Below are positions 28,723 to 38,804 of a stretch of 64,000 nucleotides of DNA, piece after piece. Location: assembly GCA_945876035.1 (NCBI GenBank), contig CAMCMU010000015.1, forward strand, positions 22,849 through 86,848. Reading direction: 5' to 3'. Under the pieces are notes generated by a model, which worked only from the letters and a program-made list of their open reading frames with translations, was not told where the DNA came from and searched no databases. Position numbers and translations under genes: made by a program. The stretch's first letter is position 1, and each line of letters begins with the position of its first letter. This DNA is from Schlesneria paludicola DSM 18645. GTDB taxonomy: Bacteria > Planctomycetota > Planctomycetia > Planctomycetales > Planctomycetaceae.

Positions 28723-29103
28723 GACAGACGGACTTTGCCTCTTGGAGTGGATTTGATCAATGGCCGGCACAGTCGCCGAGGCTGTTTCGTGACAGCCTCG
28801 GCAGAGAGGTCCACAAATCCAAGAATTGCACATGTTATCCTCACAAGAACCGACAGACACTTTTTGCCACACGAAGTGGAAACCTATGTCACACATCGAC
28901 GAAGTCAAATTGTTGCGACAAAAAACTCGAAATTATCGGAAAACACTGCGGCACGGTCGGCTTCCGGACAGGGTCGATTTGAGTTCACTCGGTTGATCTG
29001 CTAGCGTCAGAAAAATGACACGCGATCCCTGTTTGTGGGGCCATGAGCAGATGCCTCGATTTCAGAGACCGTCACGGAAAACACCATCAGGAATGTTTGA
29101 CGG
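28723..29103. other. Divergent intergenic region
   Basis: 381 bases between the tadE-like gene (minus) and the HIT gene (plus). No gene or hairpin that I can support. Confidence 0.5.
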
Positions 29104-29439
29104 ATGACCATTTTTCAAAAGATCATTGAGAAACAGTTCCCCGCCGACATCGTCCACGAAGACGATCAGTCGCTGGCCTTCCGAGATATCCATCCCCAAG
29201 CTCCGACGCATATTCTGATCATTCCCAAGCGGCGGATATCGTCGTTGGCGGACGCTACGGACGACGATGTCGCATTACTCGGTCATTTACTGATTGTCGC
29301 TTGCAGATTGGCCCAAAAATTGGGGCTGACGAACGGTTATCGGACCGTCATCAACTGCGGTCCCGATGGTGGCCAGTCGGTCGATCACCTGCACGTTCAT
29401 TTGCTCGGAGGCCGCGTGTTGGGCTGGCCTCCGGGATGA
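29104..29439 (+). CDS. HIT-family nucleotide hydrolase/transferase (HinT-like)
   Basis: A 111-residue histidine-triad protein. [20 protein letters not shown] is the standard HinT opening, [19 protein letters not shown] is the central block, and the catalytic triad motif reads [10 protein letters not shown] (residues 98-107). HinT-type proteins act on purine nucleoside phosphoramidates and adenylated compounds in the cytoplasm. Length and order match the family completely. It is followed by the DUF3500-like gene on the same strand after 140 bases. Confidence 0.96.
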   Translation: MTIFQKIIEKQFPADIVHEDDQSLAFRDIHPQAPTHILIIPKRRISSLADATDDDVALLGHLLIVACRLAQKLGLTNGYRTVINCGPDGGQSVDHLHVHLLGGRVLGWPPG

Positions 29440-29579
29440 TCACTCTCACTGGGGGTGACTCCTCCGAATTTTCTTTCGTTGCCTGTTGAACGGAGGCAGG
29501 ATACGAAATTGTGCAGGCGAAAAATGTGACGTGTTTTCAAAGTTTGACAGATAATCAACGGTTTGAGTGGAGACTTCTC

Positions 29580-30608
29580 ATGAACAATGCAACGCAGCGA
29601 AAGCTGATTCTTTCGGGTAGTGTCATTCTGGCGGTGGGTGTCTTAATCGCCGCTCAAAGCGTTCAGACGCCATCGTCTGGGTTGGCGATGACAATGACGG
29701 CAAACAACTATCTTGCAACGCTGACTCCGGAGCAAAAAAAGGAAACATTATTTGGCTTTGATGATCCGGAGCGGCTCAACTGGCACTTTATTCCCCGCCC
29801 GCGCAAGGGTCTTCCGCTCAAGACGCTCGAAGGTGCCGCCTTGAAAGCGGCACAGAGCTTGATTCGTAGTGGGCTGTCTGATGCGGGATACGATCAAACT
29901 CTGAATGTGATGAGTCTGGAAGAGGTACTCTATCTTTTGGAAGATGGGGACCGCGGGTACCGGCGGGAACGCCGTGATCCGAACAAGTATTACATCAGTC
30001 TCTTCGGCCTCCCTGCGGATTTGGGGCTTTGGGGTTGGCGTGTGGAAGGTCATCACCTGTCTCTGAATTTCACGGTCAAGGATGGCAAGGTCATTTCGAG
30101 CACACCCGAATTTTTTGGAGCCAATCCCGGCACGGTCGATGCCGGCAAGGGCCGGCAGATTCGGGTGCTTGGCCCAGAAGAAGATATCGCCCGGCAAATT
30201 TTGAAACTCTGCACGCCCGAACAACAAAAAGAATGCTGGGTCAGCAGGGTTGCTCCTGATGAAGTCCCAGGGTCCGGAGCGCAGCAGCCGGTCGTTGCCG
30301 CTCCCGTCGGTCTGGCCTACCGCGAGATGTCAGACGATCAAAAGAAATTGCTGCAGGAACTGTTGACAGAATACCTGAAAAATCTGCCGATCGACATCGA
30401 GCAAGAGCGTCGAGTGACGATGAACGAAGCGGGTTTAGAGATCATCCACTTCGCCTGGTTCGGTGAGTCCGATCTGCATCAACGTCATCACTACCGGGTT
30501 CAGGGAAAGACGTTCGTCATCGAATACAACAACACTCAGAACAACGCGAATCATGTCCATTGCATGTGGCGTAACCTGCAAGGTGACTTTGGTCTATCGG
30601 TGAAGTGA
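29580..30608 (+). CDS. DUF3500-family exported protein
   Basis: A 342-residue protein with an N-terminal hydrophobic signal or anchor (LILSGSVILAVGVLIAAQSV). The body matches DUF3500: LTPEQKKETLFGFDDPERLNW near residue 50, then HFIPRPRKGLPL, FGLPADLGLWGWRVEGHHLSLN, and the C-terminal AWFGESDLHQRHHYRVQGKTFVIEYNNTQNNANHVH. The last block, rich in His and Asn, is the strongest hallmark. The family has no proven function. The start at 29580 places the signal at the N-terminus. It converges with the giant-protein gene, with only 20 bases between the two stop codons. Confidence 0.92.
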   Translation: MNNATQRKLILSGSVILAVGVLIAAQSVQTPSSGLAMTMTANNYLATLTPEQKKETLFGFDDPERLNWHFIPRPRKGLPLKTLEGAALKAAQSLIRSGLSDAGYDQTLNVMSLEEVLYLLEDGDRGYRRERRDPNKYYISLFGLPADLGLWGWRVEGHHLSLNFTVKDGKVISSTPEFFGANPGTVDAGKGRQIRVLGPEEDIARQILKLCTPEQQKECWVSRVAPDEVPGSGAQQPVVAAPVGLAYREMSDDQKKLLQELLTEYLKNLPIDIEQERRVTMNEAGLEIIHFAWFGESDLHQRHHYRVQGKTFVIEYNNTQNNANHVHCMWRNLQGDFGLSVK

Positions 30609-30628
30609 TCGAAACCCTCATGAGTCGG

Positions 30629-33600
30629 CTATTTTGCGACGACAGTTGCCTTCTGTGCCATACCCCTAACAAGAACAGAAGCCAGTACGAAGAGCAGAAA
30701 CGAAACGCCGCCGAATGGACGGGGGAGGATCAGATAGCCGATGACTCCGAGCAGGGAAACCACACCGATCGCTCTTCGGAGATGCCGGCTTCTGTTCGAT
30801 TTCGCACGTGCCACAAGAACGATGGAAAGCCCAACAGACAACCAGACGATGGCCCAGACGAGACCCAGTCCTTGGCGAAGTGATTCTTGGGAACGGATCG
30901 CCAGTGTCAGTTGGGGATCGCCTCCCGTCTTGGAGAAGACCAGTTTCTGGCCCGTTGTCGGCAGGTCGAAATCCAGTGACAGGCCCGCGGTTGGAGTCCC
31001 CGCCTCGACACGTCCCGCCGTCGGCAGCGGATCTGGTTTCGGGAGGTTGCTGCCGCTCTTTTTCGCGTCTTGGCCGTCGGTCTTGGCATCCTCCGAAGGG
31101 TCGCCAACAGAGGGGGCCAACGCGTGTTGGTTGTCAGCGTCTTCTGCTAACGATTGGCTTTTCTCGCCCAGCCGATTCAATTTTTTTTGGCTCTTCAATC
31201 CGTCGGTGTCGGGCGTTGTCTCTCTCCGTCGATCGAGGGCTTGTTGACGTTTGCTGGTGATCGTTAAGTTTAAGGCATGGAGATTGTCATTATTGCGGGT
31301 TTGATAGAATTTCCTTTGCTCGACCGTGCCCCGTCGACTTGACGAAATTTCTGACGTTCCTCGGTGAAACTGCGTTACAGCGCCTTGGAAAACGTCGTTT
31401 TTGATCGGCTTGTCTTTTGAGTCGAATGCGAAACCGGTCACGTCATGTCCGGCCGGAAGCGAGCGTTCCTGTGCGGAATTGGATTCTAGGAGATTTCGAT
31501 TGTTAAGAGTGTTTTGCGCCAAGGCTTTGGCACTCTCGAAAATGTGTGCCTTCTCTGTCTGAGTTTCAATCCCTTTTGGCTGATCGCGGGGGCCCTTCGG
31601 CTGTCCCTCAATGCTCACCGATTTGCGTCCATGATCAATGTGGACCTTGTTTTGAAGGTCATTAAACCGCCTCAGTGCGTCTCTTTTTTGGCGGTTGAAT
31701 TCAGGATCAGAAAGATCGCTGTCGGTTTGAATACCAAGACCGAGTTGTTTCAGATTGTTCATCGCCTCGTATCGGGTGCGACTGCTGTCGCTTTGCTCGA
31801 CGACCCCCAAGAGGTCATTCAATTCTTGGATCGCCGCCTTTTCATAGAGCCGATCCGATCGGTCAATGGTCTGCCACGTCAAGTTGTGGCTGGTGGCGTC
31901 AGGCACGAGTTTCGCGTCCAGATCGTCGGGGAGATACACCGTCCAACGCGTCTGTGCCACAGGAATGCCGAACTCGGAATCGGCTCGCTGACGGATGACC
32001 TCGGGAGCAGGAACGGAGAATTCTTCTCGAAGCACGCTCGCCGAATTGGGCAACGCACCACGGAGCGTTCCACGCCAGACGACCTGAACCGGAAACGAGA
32101 GGCTGGCCACACTCGTCTTGGGCAGCGCGATCAGTTGAATCGCCTGACCATTCCGCGTTGTTGTCACTGCACGAGCCGGCTTATTTTCGACAAACACGGA
32201 CAACAATTGCGAGGGGGTGGGCAGTTTCAGGGCGAGGAACTGTCGCGTACGATTTTTGATCGTATAGACGGCCTGGGCACGATAGGTCCCGTCGCGGCTG
32301 ACAACGGAGGTCAGGTCAGCAATATTGACGGAAGCGGGCGCACTCGGCGTTTGCGTAAATGTTTGCAGAGTCCACTTTAACGCGTTGAGTCCCTGCTTGA
32401 GTCTGACCAGTTCGGTGGCCTGATCGACCAGGGTTTGATCGATCAGGATCGGTACGTCGTCGCGTTGAACGGATTCGGTTAACGACACATCGGCGGACGT
32501 CAGTTGATGGATCGAGGAATTGATGAGTAAGACATAGTGCTGCTGGCCCTCGATCATGGCGGCGGTCAAGGATTCCTGATCTGCAGCGGCGGTGTGACGA
32601 CGGGCCCCTTTCTCCAACACGACGATCGGAGCCACCACTTCTGTGGTGGGGGGAGGGAGTGTCGCGACCGCTGTGACAAAGTATTTTCCGCGGACTGGCG
32701 TGCGCAACAAAATCACCCACCGCGTGCGATCATTGTCAGCAGCAACATGCGTAGTCTCGCGGATTCCGTTGCCGGTGAAGACCAACTTTCCCGCCAAGGA
32801 ATTCGGTGTGGTAAACGTCAGCGAGTCGGTCGTTCCCCCCTCGATCTGCCATTGCAATGCCAGCGTGTGAATCAGTGCCACGTCTGTGACGGTCACCATC
32901 GTTAAACCGTTGGCTGTCAATTGCGGAGTTCTCGGTCTCCATTGGAGCGTGATGTCGTTCGGCGCGGTGTTGCTTGTCACAAAGGCGAATTGGATCGGAA
33001 AATTAGGTCGAACGGCCTTTATCGCGTTGTCCACTGTGGTGGCATCCATGGAACGCCATCCCGACAACTGATCGAGGATTGCATCGAAACCTTCGTCCAA
33101 CCAAACGCCAGCGGATGTTTCGACCTTCGTAGCATCCATCGCTGTTGGAAAAGACAGCGTCACCGTGTCTGGATCACCATCCCGAGCAACAGTGCCGGTG
33201 AGAACGACTTCAGTGAGACCAAGTCGCGGCGCGTCGAGGTCGAGTGTCAGCGTAGACGACTCGCCTTGCCTTCCTATAGACCAGTCGCGCAGGTTGGTGG
33301 CTTGCAACGCGAGCACAACAAACCCCTTGGGCAACGACAAACGCAACGAGGAACGGGGTGCGCCAGTCAGATCGTAAATCAAACGAGTGGTCAACTGCTG
33401 CTTGCGACGAGTCACAAAAGCGGCCTGCTGAGCCGTGACCTTCGCCTGTGACTCCTGTCGAGTTGCACGAAGACTCAGGACGAATGGTCGCTTGGAAAAG
33501 CGATACGCGAGCTGCGGTGTGTCATTCGTAAAAGGCTGAGGAATCGGCCGAGACATTTTGAATATATCGCCATCAATTTGCGTCAGCGATTGGACCCTCT

Positions 33601-36600
33601 CCGCCCGTAGCAAAAATTGGTCGCTGGCGAACAGGGCCACATGGCCCTGTTCATTCGAAATCCCCAGCGGAGTCAGCGAGGGAACTTCAATCGCTATCGG
33701 TTGTGCCCCAATTTTTGTGTCAAAATGAAAATTAACAAAGAGCGTTGTCGTGTCAGCGATCGGGTGACTGAAGATAACCCGTAGTGTTCGTGGCACCTCC
33801 TGTCCTTGGATTTCCCAGCCCCCGACATCGCTTCCTTCGACGGACATCAGTCGCAGCGATTCGGGTATTGAAAAGGAGACCTCGGCCACGGTTCCCCGCC
33901 GAATGCGATACTGATAGCCATTACGAACCAATATTCCTTCGTTGCTCAGTGTCATCGTTTGTACGGAATCGACCTGAACTACCGCGACGTCCGTGCTCTT
34001 CGCCAGTTCGGGCTGCCAGGCGATAGACAGGTCACCACCGGTGTCAATCGGTAGTTCGATCGACGAACTATTACCGTGAGTCACTCGTCGAAATTTCGTC
34101 GTCAGGCCGTTGATTTGGAGAGACAATCCCGTGGCCGGAAGAGTGAATGACAATTTACCGCTCGGTACCGCGAGTAACGGCAACGTGAATGAACCTGTCA
34201 TTTCCGACAATCGTGCCATAATCGAGAAGTTGAAATCGATGACATGCAGGCCGGGCGTCGAGATCGGCACGTTGAATCGCCCCTGTTCCACAATCAAAGC
34301 CGCAGTATTGCCATCGACAGTCACCTCGCGTGCCACCACAGGTCCTAACGGCAACGGCACCAAAAGTGGTCCCTTGATCTGGTTTTGTACGACAAATCGT
34401 CCGTGAACATCGACCGTTGATTCGTCTGCAAGTGACCCCGTCCGGCCAATTTTTGCCGCATAGAGTGCCTCGACGATTCCACTGTTCGGAGGATCCGTTT
34501 GCGTCAGTGGCTTCTCGGGATGCGCTAGCCGGTACAGTTCCGTGAACTTTTCCCACGGCAGGAACACCCTATCGGCCGCAAGCGGATCGGTGCCAGTTTC
34601 GAAGGGGATAATCAGGCTCGTTGGTGGTGGAGCGGGCAGACGCGGTCGCTCTGGGCCGGTTGGTGGACTTAAAACATTGGACACGGTTGGATCGGTCACC
34701 TGCTTTGCTGCTGGCTCCTCAGCAAACGTCGCCTGGTTGGTGATCAAGACGGCGACGAGCACGAGGACGGTCGGCAGTTCGGGGTTCGTGGCTCCCGGGC
34801 GACAACATCGAAGACAGCACGATTCAAGGCAACAGACGATCCCTCGCATCAGCCAAAAACCGTTGACAGCAAGGACTCCACAGCACATGCCATCCAAAAC
34901 GACCTGCAGACTTACCGGCACAAGAGGCAATAGGGCGAATGGGATTGTCAGTCCGAGAGCGGAGAACGTCACCTTGGTGGCGCGCGAAGCTGTACGGAGG
35001 AACCAACCGATCGAAACGACAAGAATCATCAAGAAGACTCTCAGGTTCGTTACCGAATTTTCGTCGACGTAACCGATCTGCAATCCAATCTGACTTCGTC
35101 CCGAATCCGCACCGAGATAGCGGAATGTTTTTTCTTGACTGTCGCTCGGTGCCGTCAGATCGATTGCCAGCGACAACAGCCCCAGTACGTCCCCGCTACT
35201 CTTTTCCTGCGTGCGTTTTCCGTCACCCTTGTGTTGCGCCTGTTGTTCTTCTTCGAGGGGGGGACGCGTTTGAGGCAAATTCATTGGCTCGTCGTGGTCA
35301 TCCAACGTCAATTCATCGCTCATTTCTTTTGGCTTTGGATCTTGGAACGCAGGACCTTTGCTGCGGGGCTTATCGGCGGCAAAGGGTATTGGTTGATCCA
35401 CCGCTTTCGCCGTGGGTGTTTGTTCTGAGGCACGTTTGGGGGTATCGCGCTGCGGGGGCAGAGGTTCCCCCAATAATGCAATGGTTTGGGCGGCTGGATC
35501 AGCGATCAGACCGGCCGTGACTGCGGTGGGCGTGTCGACACCGGGTCTCGCAGGACGACGCGACTGTTGAAGTTGTGATATCAACAAAGGGACGGTGGCC
35601 GCACTCAGGATAACGATGGTCAGCAATCCGCTGCTCGCAAGGCATCGTTGGTGATACGTCTTCAAGAGAAGAACGATTACACCAAGGGTGCCAACGACGG
35701 CGAGCAACTGCCAACCAAGTTGCCCAAGCGTTGGGACGTTGAATCCGGCGTTGATCTGTCCCAACAAGCTAGTTTCATCCAGTTTCTGCAGCGGTTCCCA
35801 AGGGCCTCTGCTACTGACCAGTCGAGTTTCCGACGGGTAGTGCACGGTCCAAGTGTGATCTAAGACTTCGACCGCTTGGTCCGAACCCTGACCGGTATGA
35901 ACCGACAGTTCGGGTGGTTTTTGCTGAACTGTTCCGAAGAATGTCAGCGCGGGGACGGCGGATCGATACAAGAGTTGTAGTTGGCGGCTGCGTTTTGTGG
36001 CCGACTCCTCTGCTCCGTCGCTTCTCGGGTGGGAGCTGATTCCTGCGAGGGGGACGAGATAGGTGTCGCCATTTCCACGGACTTCGACGGGCTTGCCATC
36101 CACGAGCGTGGCCCATAACGAGCAGTCGTTGGGCAGGGTGATTCGTAGTCCTTGCACGCCGACTGCGGTCAGTTGAAAATGGGCGCGATGGTGCATCACG
36201 CCTGTGTGGCCCAAGACGCTCGTGACATCGAGTCTGCGGCAGACAGCCGCCGGAACCGCAAGCGTGTCGAATCGTTCTTGGCGGAGTGTCAACGAAGCCT
36301 CCGCCGACACGTTTCGATAAACGGCGACGATCCGTTCCTGAGGCCGATAATCAACAGCGGGGAGATCCACAGGGTCGACTTCGATCAATGCCGTACCGTC
36401 GCGCCCCTTGGCTTCGGTCGTCAGTCGCTGCTCGCTGCCCGCTTCCACGGCGAAAAAACCGTTCTGTCTTTCCACATCCACGAATCGAGGTTGAGGAATC
36501 TCAACCGACACGGCATCACCCCGCGGCAGTTCAATGTCGCAGGTCAGGATGATCCGTCCGCGCACGCGACGATCGAACCGTAGTACCCAGATCCGCTCCC

Positions 36601-38596
36601 CTTTCAACGGTGCCATTGGCTTTTGCTCGACGATTTGCGTACCTTGGCTGTGGAATCTCAAAGAGGTTCCGGTGGATTCTGGTAGCCCCACCTGAATCGT
36701 TCGCACACCACCGCCCTCGACATCGACAGTCGCCTGCAGGAACGTGTGCGCTGTTTGCGGGTCGAGCCGTCCAAACGTTACTGTCTGGACCGCCAGTCGC
36801 GTCGGTTTGCGTGTCATCTTCAACTGGCCACCGTAGCGCGTGTCCTGCGACTGGAATCGTAATCGTTCGTAATCCGCTTGGAGCGGCATCGTGTCAAGGC
36901 CGTGCAATTCTGAAGCGGTCAAATCGAGATCATCGTCACCGCGTACGACGAGCATCCCTTCGGTCAGGCTCGATTGTGGCAGGAACAGTTCGGGTAGGCC
37001 GACCGTGATCGGTTCGGCCTCCACGGGCCATCCAGGGACATCGCGTCGCAGCGACAATTTGATGAGGCCAGTCGCCTCGGCAGCTAACGGCGGGTCAAGC
37101 AGGATCCGCAGTTGATTGACTCCCGCTTCCTGCGTCAGCAGCTGCCACGTGAGGGGCTGGTCATCACGCATCGCACTGAGTAGGGTCCAGTCGGCGGAGA
37201 GTCGGACGTCGAGCTCAAACAGTGGAGCGAAGTGTGTTTCCACGGTCAACGCCGTTTGCAAGTCGAGGCCGGTGGCGTTGACGTCGAGTACGGACGCCAT
37301 GGCCGATTGTACCTCACGCTGCTTTGGCTGAGTGGTGAATCGCAACTGGAAGTCTGGCTGCCACGTCTCGAACCGCAGGAATTCCGCCGCGTTCTGCCGC
37401 GACAAATTATCAGGAATCGTGGTCGCACGCTCCCGGCCCTCAATCGTTCTGCGGACTCCGTTTGCCTGTTCCACATGCAGGCGAACGCCGTCTGGATACG
37501 GAATCGTTATCCAGCCTGTATGCGACGTGGCATGAGGAATGGTCAGTGGTGGTACGATCCAAGGTTTCCCGGATTCGACGGCCATGACCCCGTGGAATGA
37601 AATCTTCCGCCAGCCGTCGAATGGTTGGGCGAAGGTCAGGGTGATTGTGGTTCGTTCCCGGTTGTTTGTCTCGTCGCTCAAGTCCCACCCACGGAGTCCG
37701 GGCGACTCAATCATGGTGATTTCGAGCGTCCTCGGAACAGAGAACATCAAACGATGGACTGATTTACCGAAGACTTGAAGTTTTGTCATTGCCTGCCAAG
37801 TCACTGCGTTCGGTGCGACGTTCAGCCGGTAATCCGTCGTCGCAAACGTCAAAAGATCGACCTCATTTTCAATCGCTCGATCGGTGATTTGAAGCCGAAT
37901 GCCATCGGCTCCACCGAGAGCGACCTGATATTCAGCCGCCGTATCGATGGGCGAGGGACGTAGGAGCTGCGATCCGTCGACTAGGAGTCGCTTTCCCGGG
38001 GGAAGTGTCAGCGACAGCGAGCCGCTGGGCGCCCCTAACGACGGGATCTGCGCACACCAATCCCAGCCGACACGTTGCAAATTCGTAGAGAGTTCAAACC
38101 GGATCGCGTGTGTTCCTTTCCTGTCAGAGAAGAGCGTGACGGAACGGTCGGGATTGCGGGCGATCATTGCCGGCTCATCGCCCAGAGTCACCCGCTCTAT
38201 CGACAGATCTTGCGTGGGGAAATGGATCGACTGCCAATCGGCGGAAAACTGCGTCATCTGTGCCGTCACGGTCAACAACAACTGATCGCCGTCGATGCGC
38301 GCCTGATAGTGATTGCTCGTTAGTACGAGGGGGCGAGTTGTCGCAGAGGCCTTGTCTGCATGGGCGTGAGCGAGTGACAGCAGTTCCTCAAACTTTTTCT
38401 TGGTTAACAGCGCGCCGTGTTTGTCTCGTTCCGTAACAATGTCGAACTCGTCGAGTGGAACATAGACCTGTCGCGCGTCGGTGAACTCGGTGACAAGATT
38501 TCGAGATTGAGCGAAGGCATCTGCTGCCCAAGACCATGCCACGAGGGAGATCATCGCGATCAGGGACTTCCAGACGGTGTTCATGGACGATGTCAT
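30629..38596 (-). CDS. Giant two-module exported membrane protein, about 2655 residues
   Basis: The gene has no recognised family. A signal peptide (SLIAMISLVAWSWAADAFA) is followed by a module opening VYVPLDEFDIVTERDKHG and NHYQARIDGDQLLLTVTA, a largely beta-strand region to about residue 950, two membrane segments (about 959-1005) and a Pro/Glu/Lys-rich linker. Three more membrane segments (about 1182-1260) follow, then Cys-rich CCLESCCLRCC. At about 1274 a signal-like stretch (LPTVLVLVAVLITNQATFA) precedes a second module with the same opening style (VFLPWEKFTELYRLAH). A charged, helical region (about 2250-2325) precedes C-terminal membrane segments (2575-2648). It looks like two exported genes fused in frame. 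It lies downstream of the related 1144-residue gene. Confidence 0.85.
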   Translation of the reverse strand: MTSSMNTVWKSLIAMISLVAWSWAADAFAQSRNLVTEFTDARQVYVPLDEFDIVTERDKHGALLTKKKFEELLSLAHAHADKASATTRPLVLTSNHYQARIDGDQLLLTVTAQMTQFSADWQSIHFPTQDLSIERVTLGDEPAMIARNPDRSVTLFSDRKGTHAIRFELSTNLQRVGWDWCAQIPSLGAPSGSLSLTLPPGKRLLVDGSQLLRPSPIDTAAEYQVALGGADGIRLQITDRAIENEVDLLTFATTDYRLNVAPNAVTWQAMTKLQVFGKSVHRLMFSVPRTLEITMIESPGLRGWDLSDETNNRERTTITLTFAQPFDGWRKISFHGVMAVESGKPWIVPPLTIPHATSHTGWITIPYPDGVRLHVEQANGVRRTIEGRERATTIPDNLSRQNAAEFLRFETWQPDFQLRFTTQPKQREVQSAMASVLDVNATGLDLQTALTVETHFAPLFELDVRLSADWTLLSAMRDDQPLTWQLLTQEAGVNQLRILLDPPLAAEATGLIKLSLRRDVPGWPVEAEPITVGLPELFLPQSSLTEGMLVVRGDDDLDLTASELHGLDTMPLQADYERLRFQSQDTRYGGQLKMTRKPTRLAVQTVTFGRLDPQTAHTFLQATVDVEGGGVRTIQVGLPESTGTSLRFHSQGTQIVEQKPMAPLKGERIWVLRFDRRVRGRIILTCDIELPRGDAVSVEIPQPRFVDVERQNGFFAVEAGSEQRLTTEAKGRDGTALIEVDPVDLPAVDYRPQERIVAVYRNVSAEASLTLRQERFDTLAVPAAVCRRLDVTSVLGHTGVMHHRAHFQLTAVGVQGLRITLPNDCSLWATLVDGKPVEVRGNGDTYLVPLAGISSHPRSDGAEESATKRSRQLQLLYRSAVPALTFFGTVQQKPPELSVHTGQGSDQAVEVLDHTWTVHYPSETRLVSSRGPWEPLQKLDETSLLGQINAGFNVPTLGQLGWQLLAVVGTLGVIVLLLKTYHQRCLASSGLLTIVILSAATVPLLISQLQQSRRPARPGVDTPTAVTAGLIADPAAQTIALLGEPLPPQRDTPKRASEQTPTAKAVDQPIPFAADKPRSKGPAFQDPKPKEMSDELTLDDHDEPMNLPQTRPPLEEEQQAQHKGDGKRTQEKSSGDVLGLLSLAIDLTAPSDSQEKTFRYLGADSGRSQIGLQIGYVDENSVTNLRVFLMILVVSIGWFLRTASRATKVTFSALGLTIPFALLPLVPVSLQVVLDGMCCGVLAVNGFWLMRGIVCCLESCCLRCCRPGATNPELPTVLVLVAVLITNQATFAEEPAAKQVTDPTVSNVLSPPTGPERPRLPAPPPTSLIIPFETGTDPLAADRVFLPWEKFTELYRLAHPEKPLTQTDPPNSGIVEALYAAKIGRTGSLADESTVDVHGRFVVQNQIKGPLLVPLPLGPVVAREVTVDGNTAALIVEQGRFNVPISTPGLHVIDFNFSIMARLSEMTGSFTLPLLAVPSGKLSFTLPATGLSLQINGLTTKFRRVTHGNSSSIELPIDTGGDLSIAWQPELAKSTDVAVVQVDSVQTMTLSNEGILVRNGYQYRIRRGTVAEVSFSIPESLRLMSVEGSDVGGWEIQGQEVPRTLRVIFSHPIADTTTLFVNFHFDTKIGAQPIAIEVPSLTPLGISNEQGHVALFASDQFLLRAERVQSLTQIDGDIFKMSRPIPQPFTNDTPQLAYRFSKRPFVLSLRATRQESQAKVTAQQAAFVTRRKQQLTTRLIYDLTGAPRSSLRLSLPKGFVVLALQATNLRDWSIGRQGESSTLTLDLDAPRLGLTEVVLTGTVARDGDPDTVTLSFPTAMDATKVETSAGVWLDEGFDAILDQLSGWRSMDATTVDNAIKAVRPNFPIQFAFVTSNTAPNDITLQWRPRTPQLTANGLTMVTVTDVALIHTLALQWQIEGGTTDSLTFTTPNSLAGKLVFTGNGIRETTHVAADNDRTRWVILLRTPVRGKYFVTAVATLPPPTTEVVAPIVVLEKGARRHTAAADQESLTAAMIEGQQHYVLLINSSIHQLTSADVSLTESVQRDDVPILIDQTLVDQATELVRLKQGLNALKWTLQTFTQTPSAPASVNIADLTSVVSRDGTYRAQAVYTIKNRTRQFLALKLPTPSQLLSVFVENKPARAVTTTRNGQAIQLIALPKTSVASLSFPVQVVWRGTLRGALPNSASVLREEFSVPAPEVIRQRADSEFGIPVAQTRWTVYLPDDLDAKLVPDATSHNLTWQTIDRSDRLYEKAAIQELNDLLGVVEQSDSSRTRYEAMNNLKQLGLGIQTDSDLSDPEFNRQKRDALRRFNDLQNKVHIDHGRKSVSIEGQPKGPRDQPKGIETQTEKAHIFESAKALAQNTLNNRNLLESNSAQERSLPAGHDVTGFAFDSKDKPIKNDVFQGAVTQFHRGTSEISSSRRGTVEQRKFYQTRNNDNLHALNLTITSKRQQALDRRRETTPDTDGLKSQKKLNRLGEKSQSLAEDADNQHALAPSVGDPSEDAKTDGQDAKKSGSNLPKPDPLPTAGRVEAGTPTAGLSLDFDLPTTGQKLVFSKTGGDPQLTLAIRSQESLRQGLGLVWAIVWLSVGLSIVLVARAKSNRSRHLRRAIGVVSLLGVIGYLILPRPFGGVSFLLFVLASVLVRGMAQKATVVAK

Positions 38597-38804
38597 GTCC
38601 TGCACGAGGGATACGCGAGCGCGCCTGGCGTTCACGTTGCAGAACGGCCTGGCCAGAGTACCCCTCCTGCAGCGTTGCTCAGCGCCAGATTGGAAAGAGT
38701 CTTGGAGCGTGCGATTCATCGTCGTCTCCTCTTCTTAAATTGGCTACCGATCCGCGGCAGAGTTGGTGATTCACGGGAGATGCGCAGACGCGTCTCGTGT
38801 CACG
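38597..38804. other. Spacer within the giant-protein pair
   Basis: 208 bases between the two giant genes. The frame of the downstream gene stays open to 38719 and encodes a basic leader containing GTLARPFCNVNARRARV, which looks like a short dispersed repeat rather than protein. Confidence 0.45.

Noticed and set aside
31740..31780. NLKQLGLGI in the giant protein as a DUF1559 domain
   Set aside because: DUF1559 proteins need a prepilin-type N-terminal segment and a different surrounding; a single short local match is not sufficient.
31514..32380. 288-codon plus-strand open frame inside the giant gene
   Set aside because: Antisense shadow of the giant protein; no domain or start signal.
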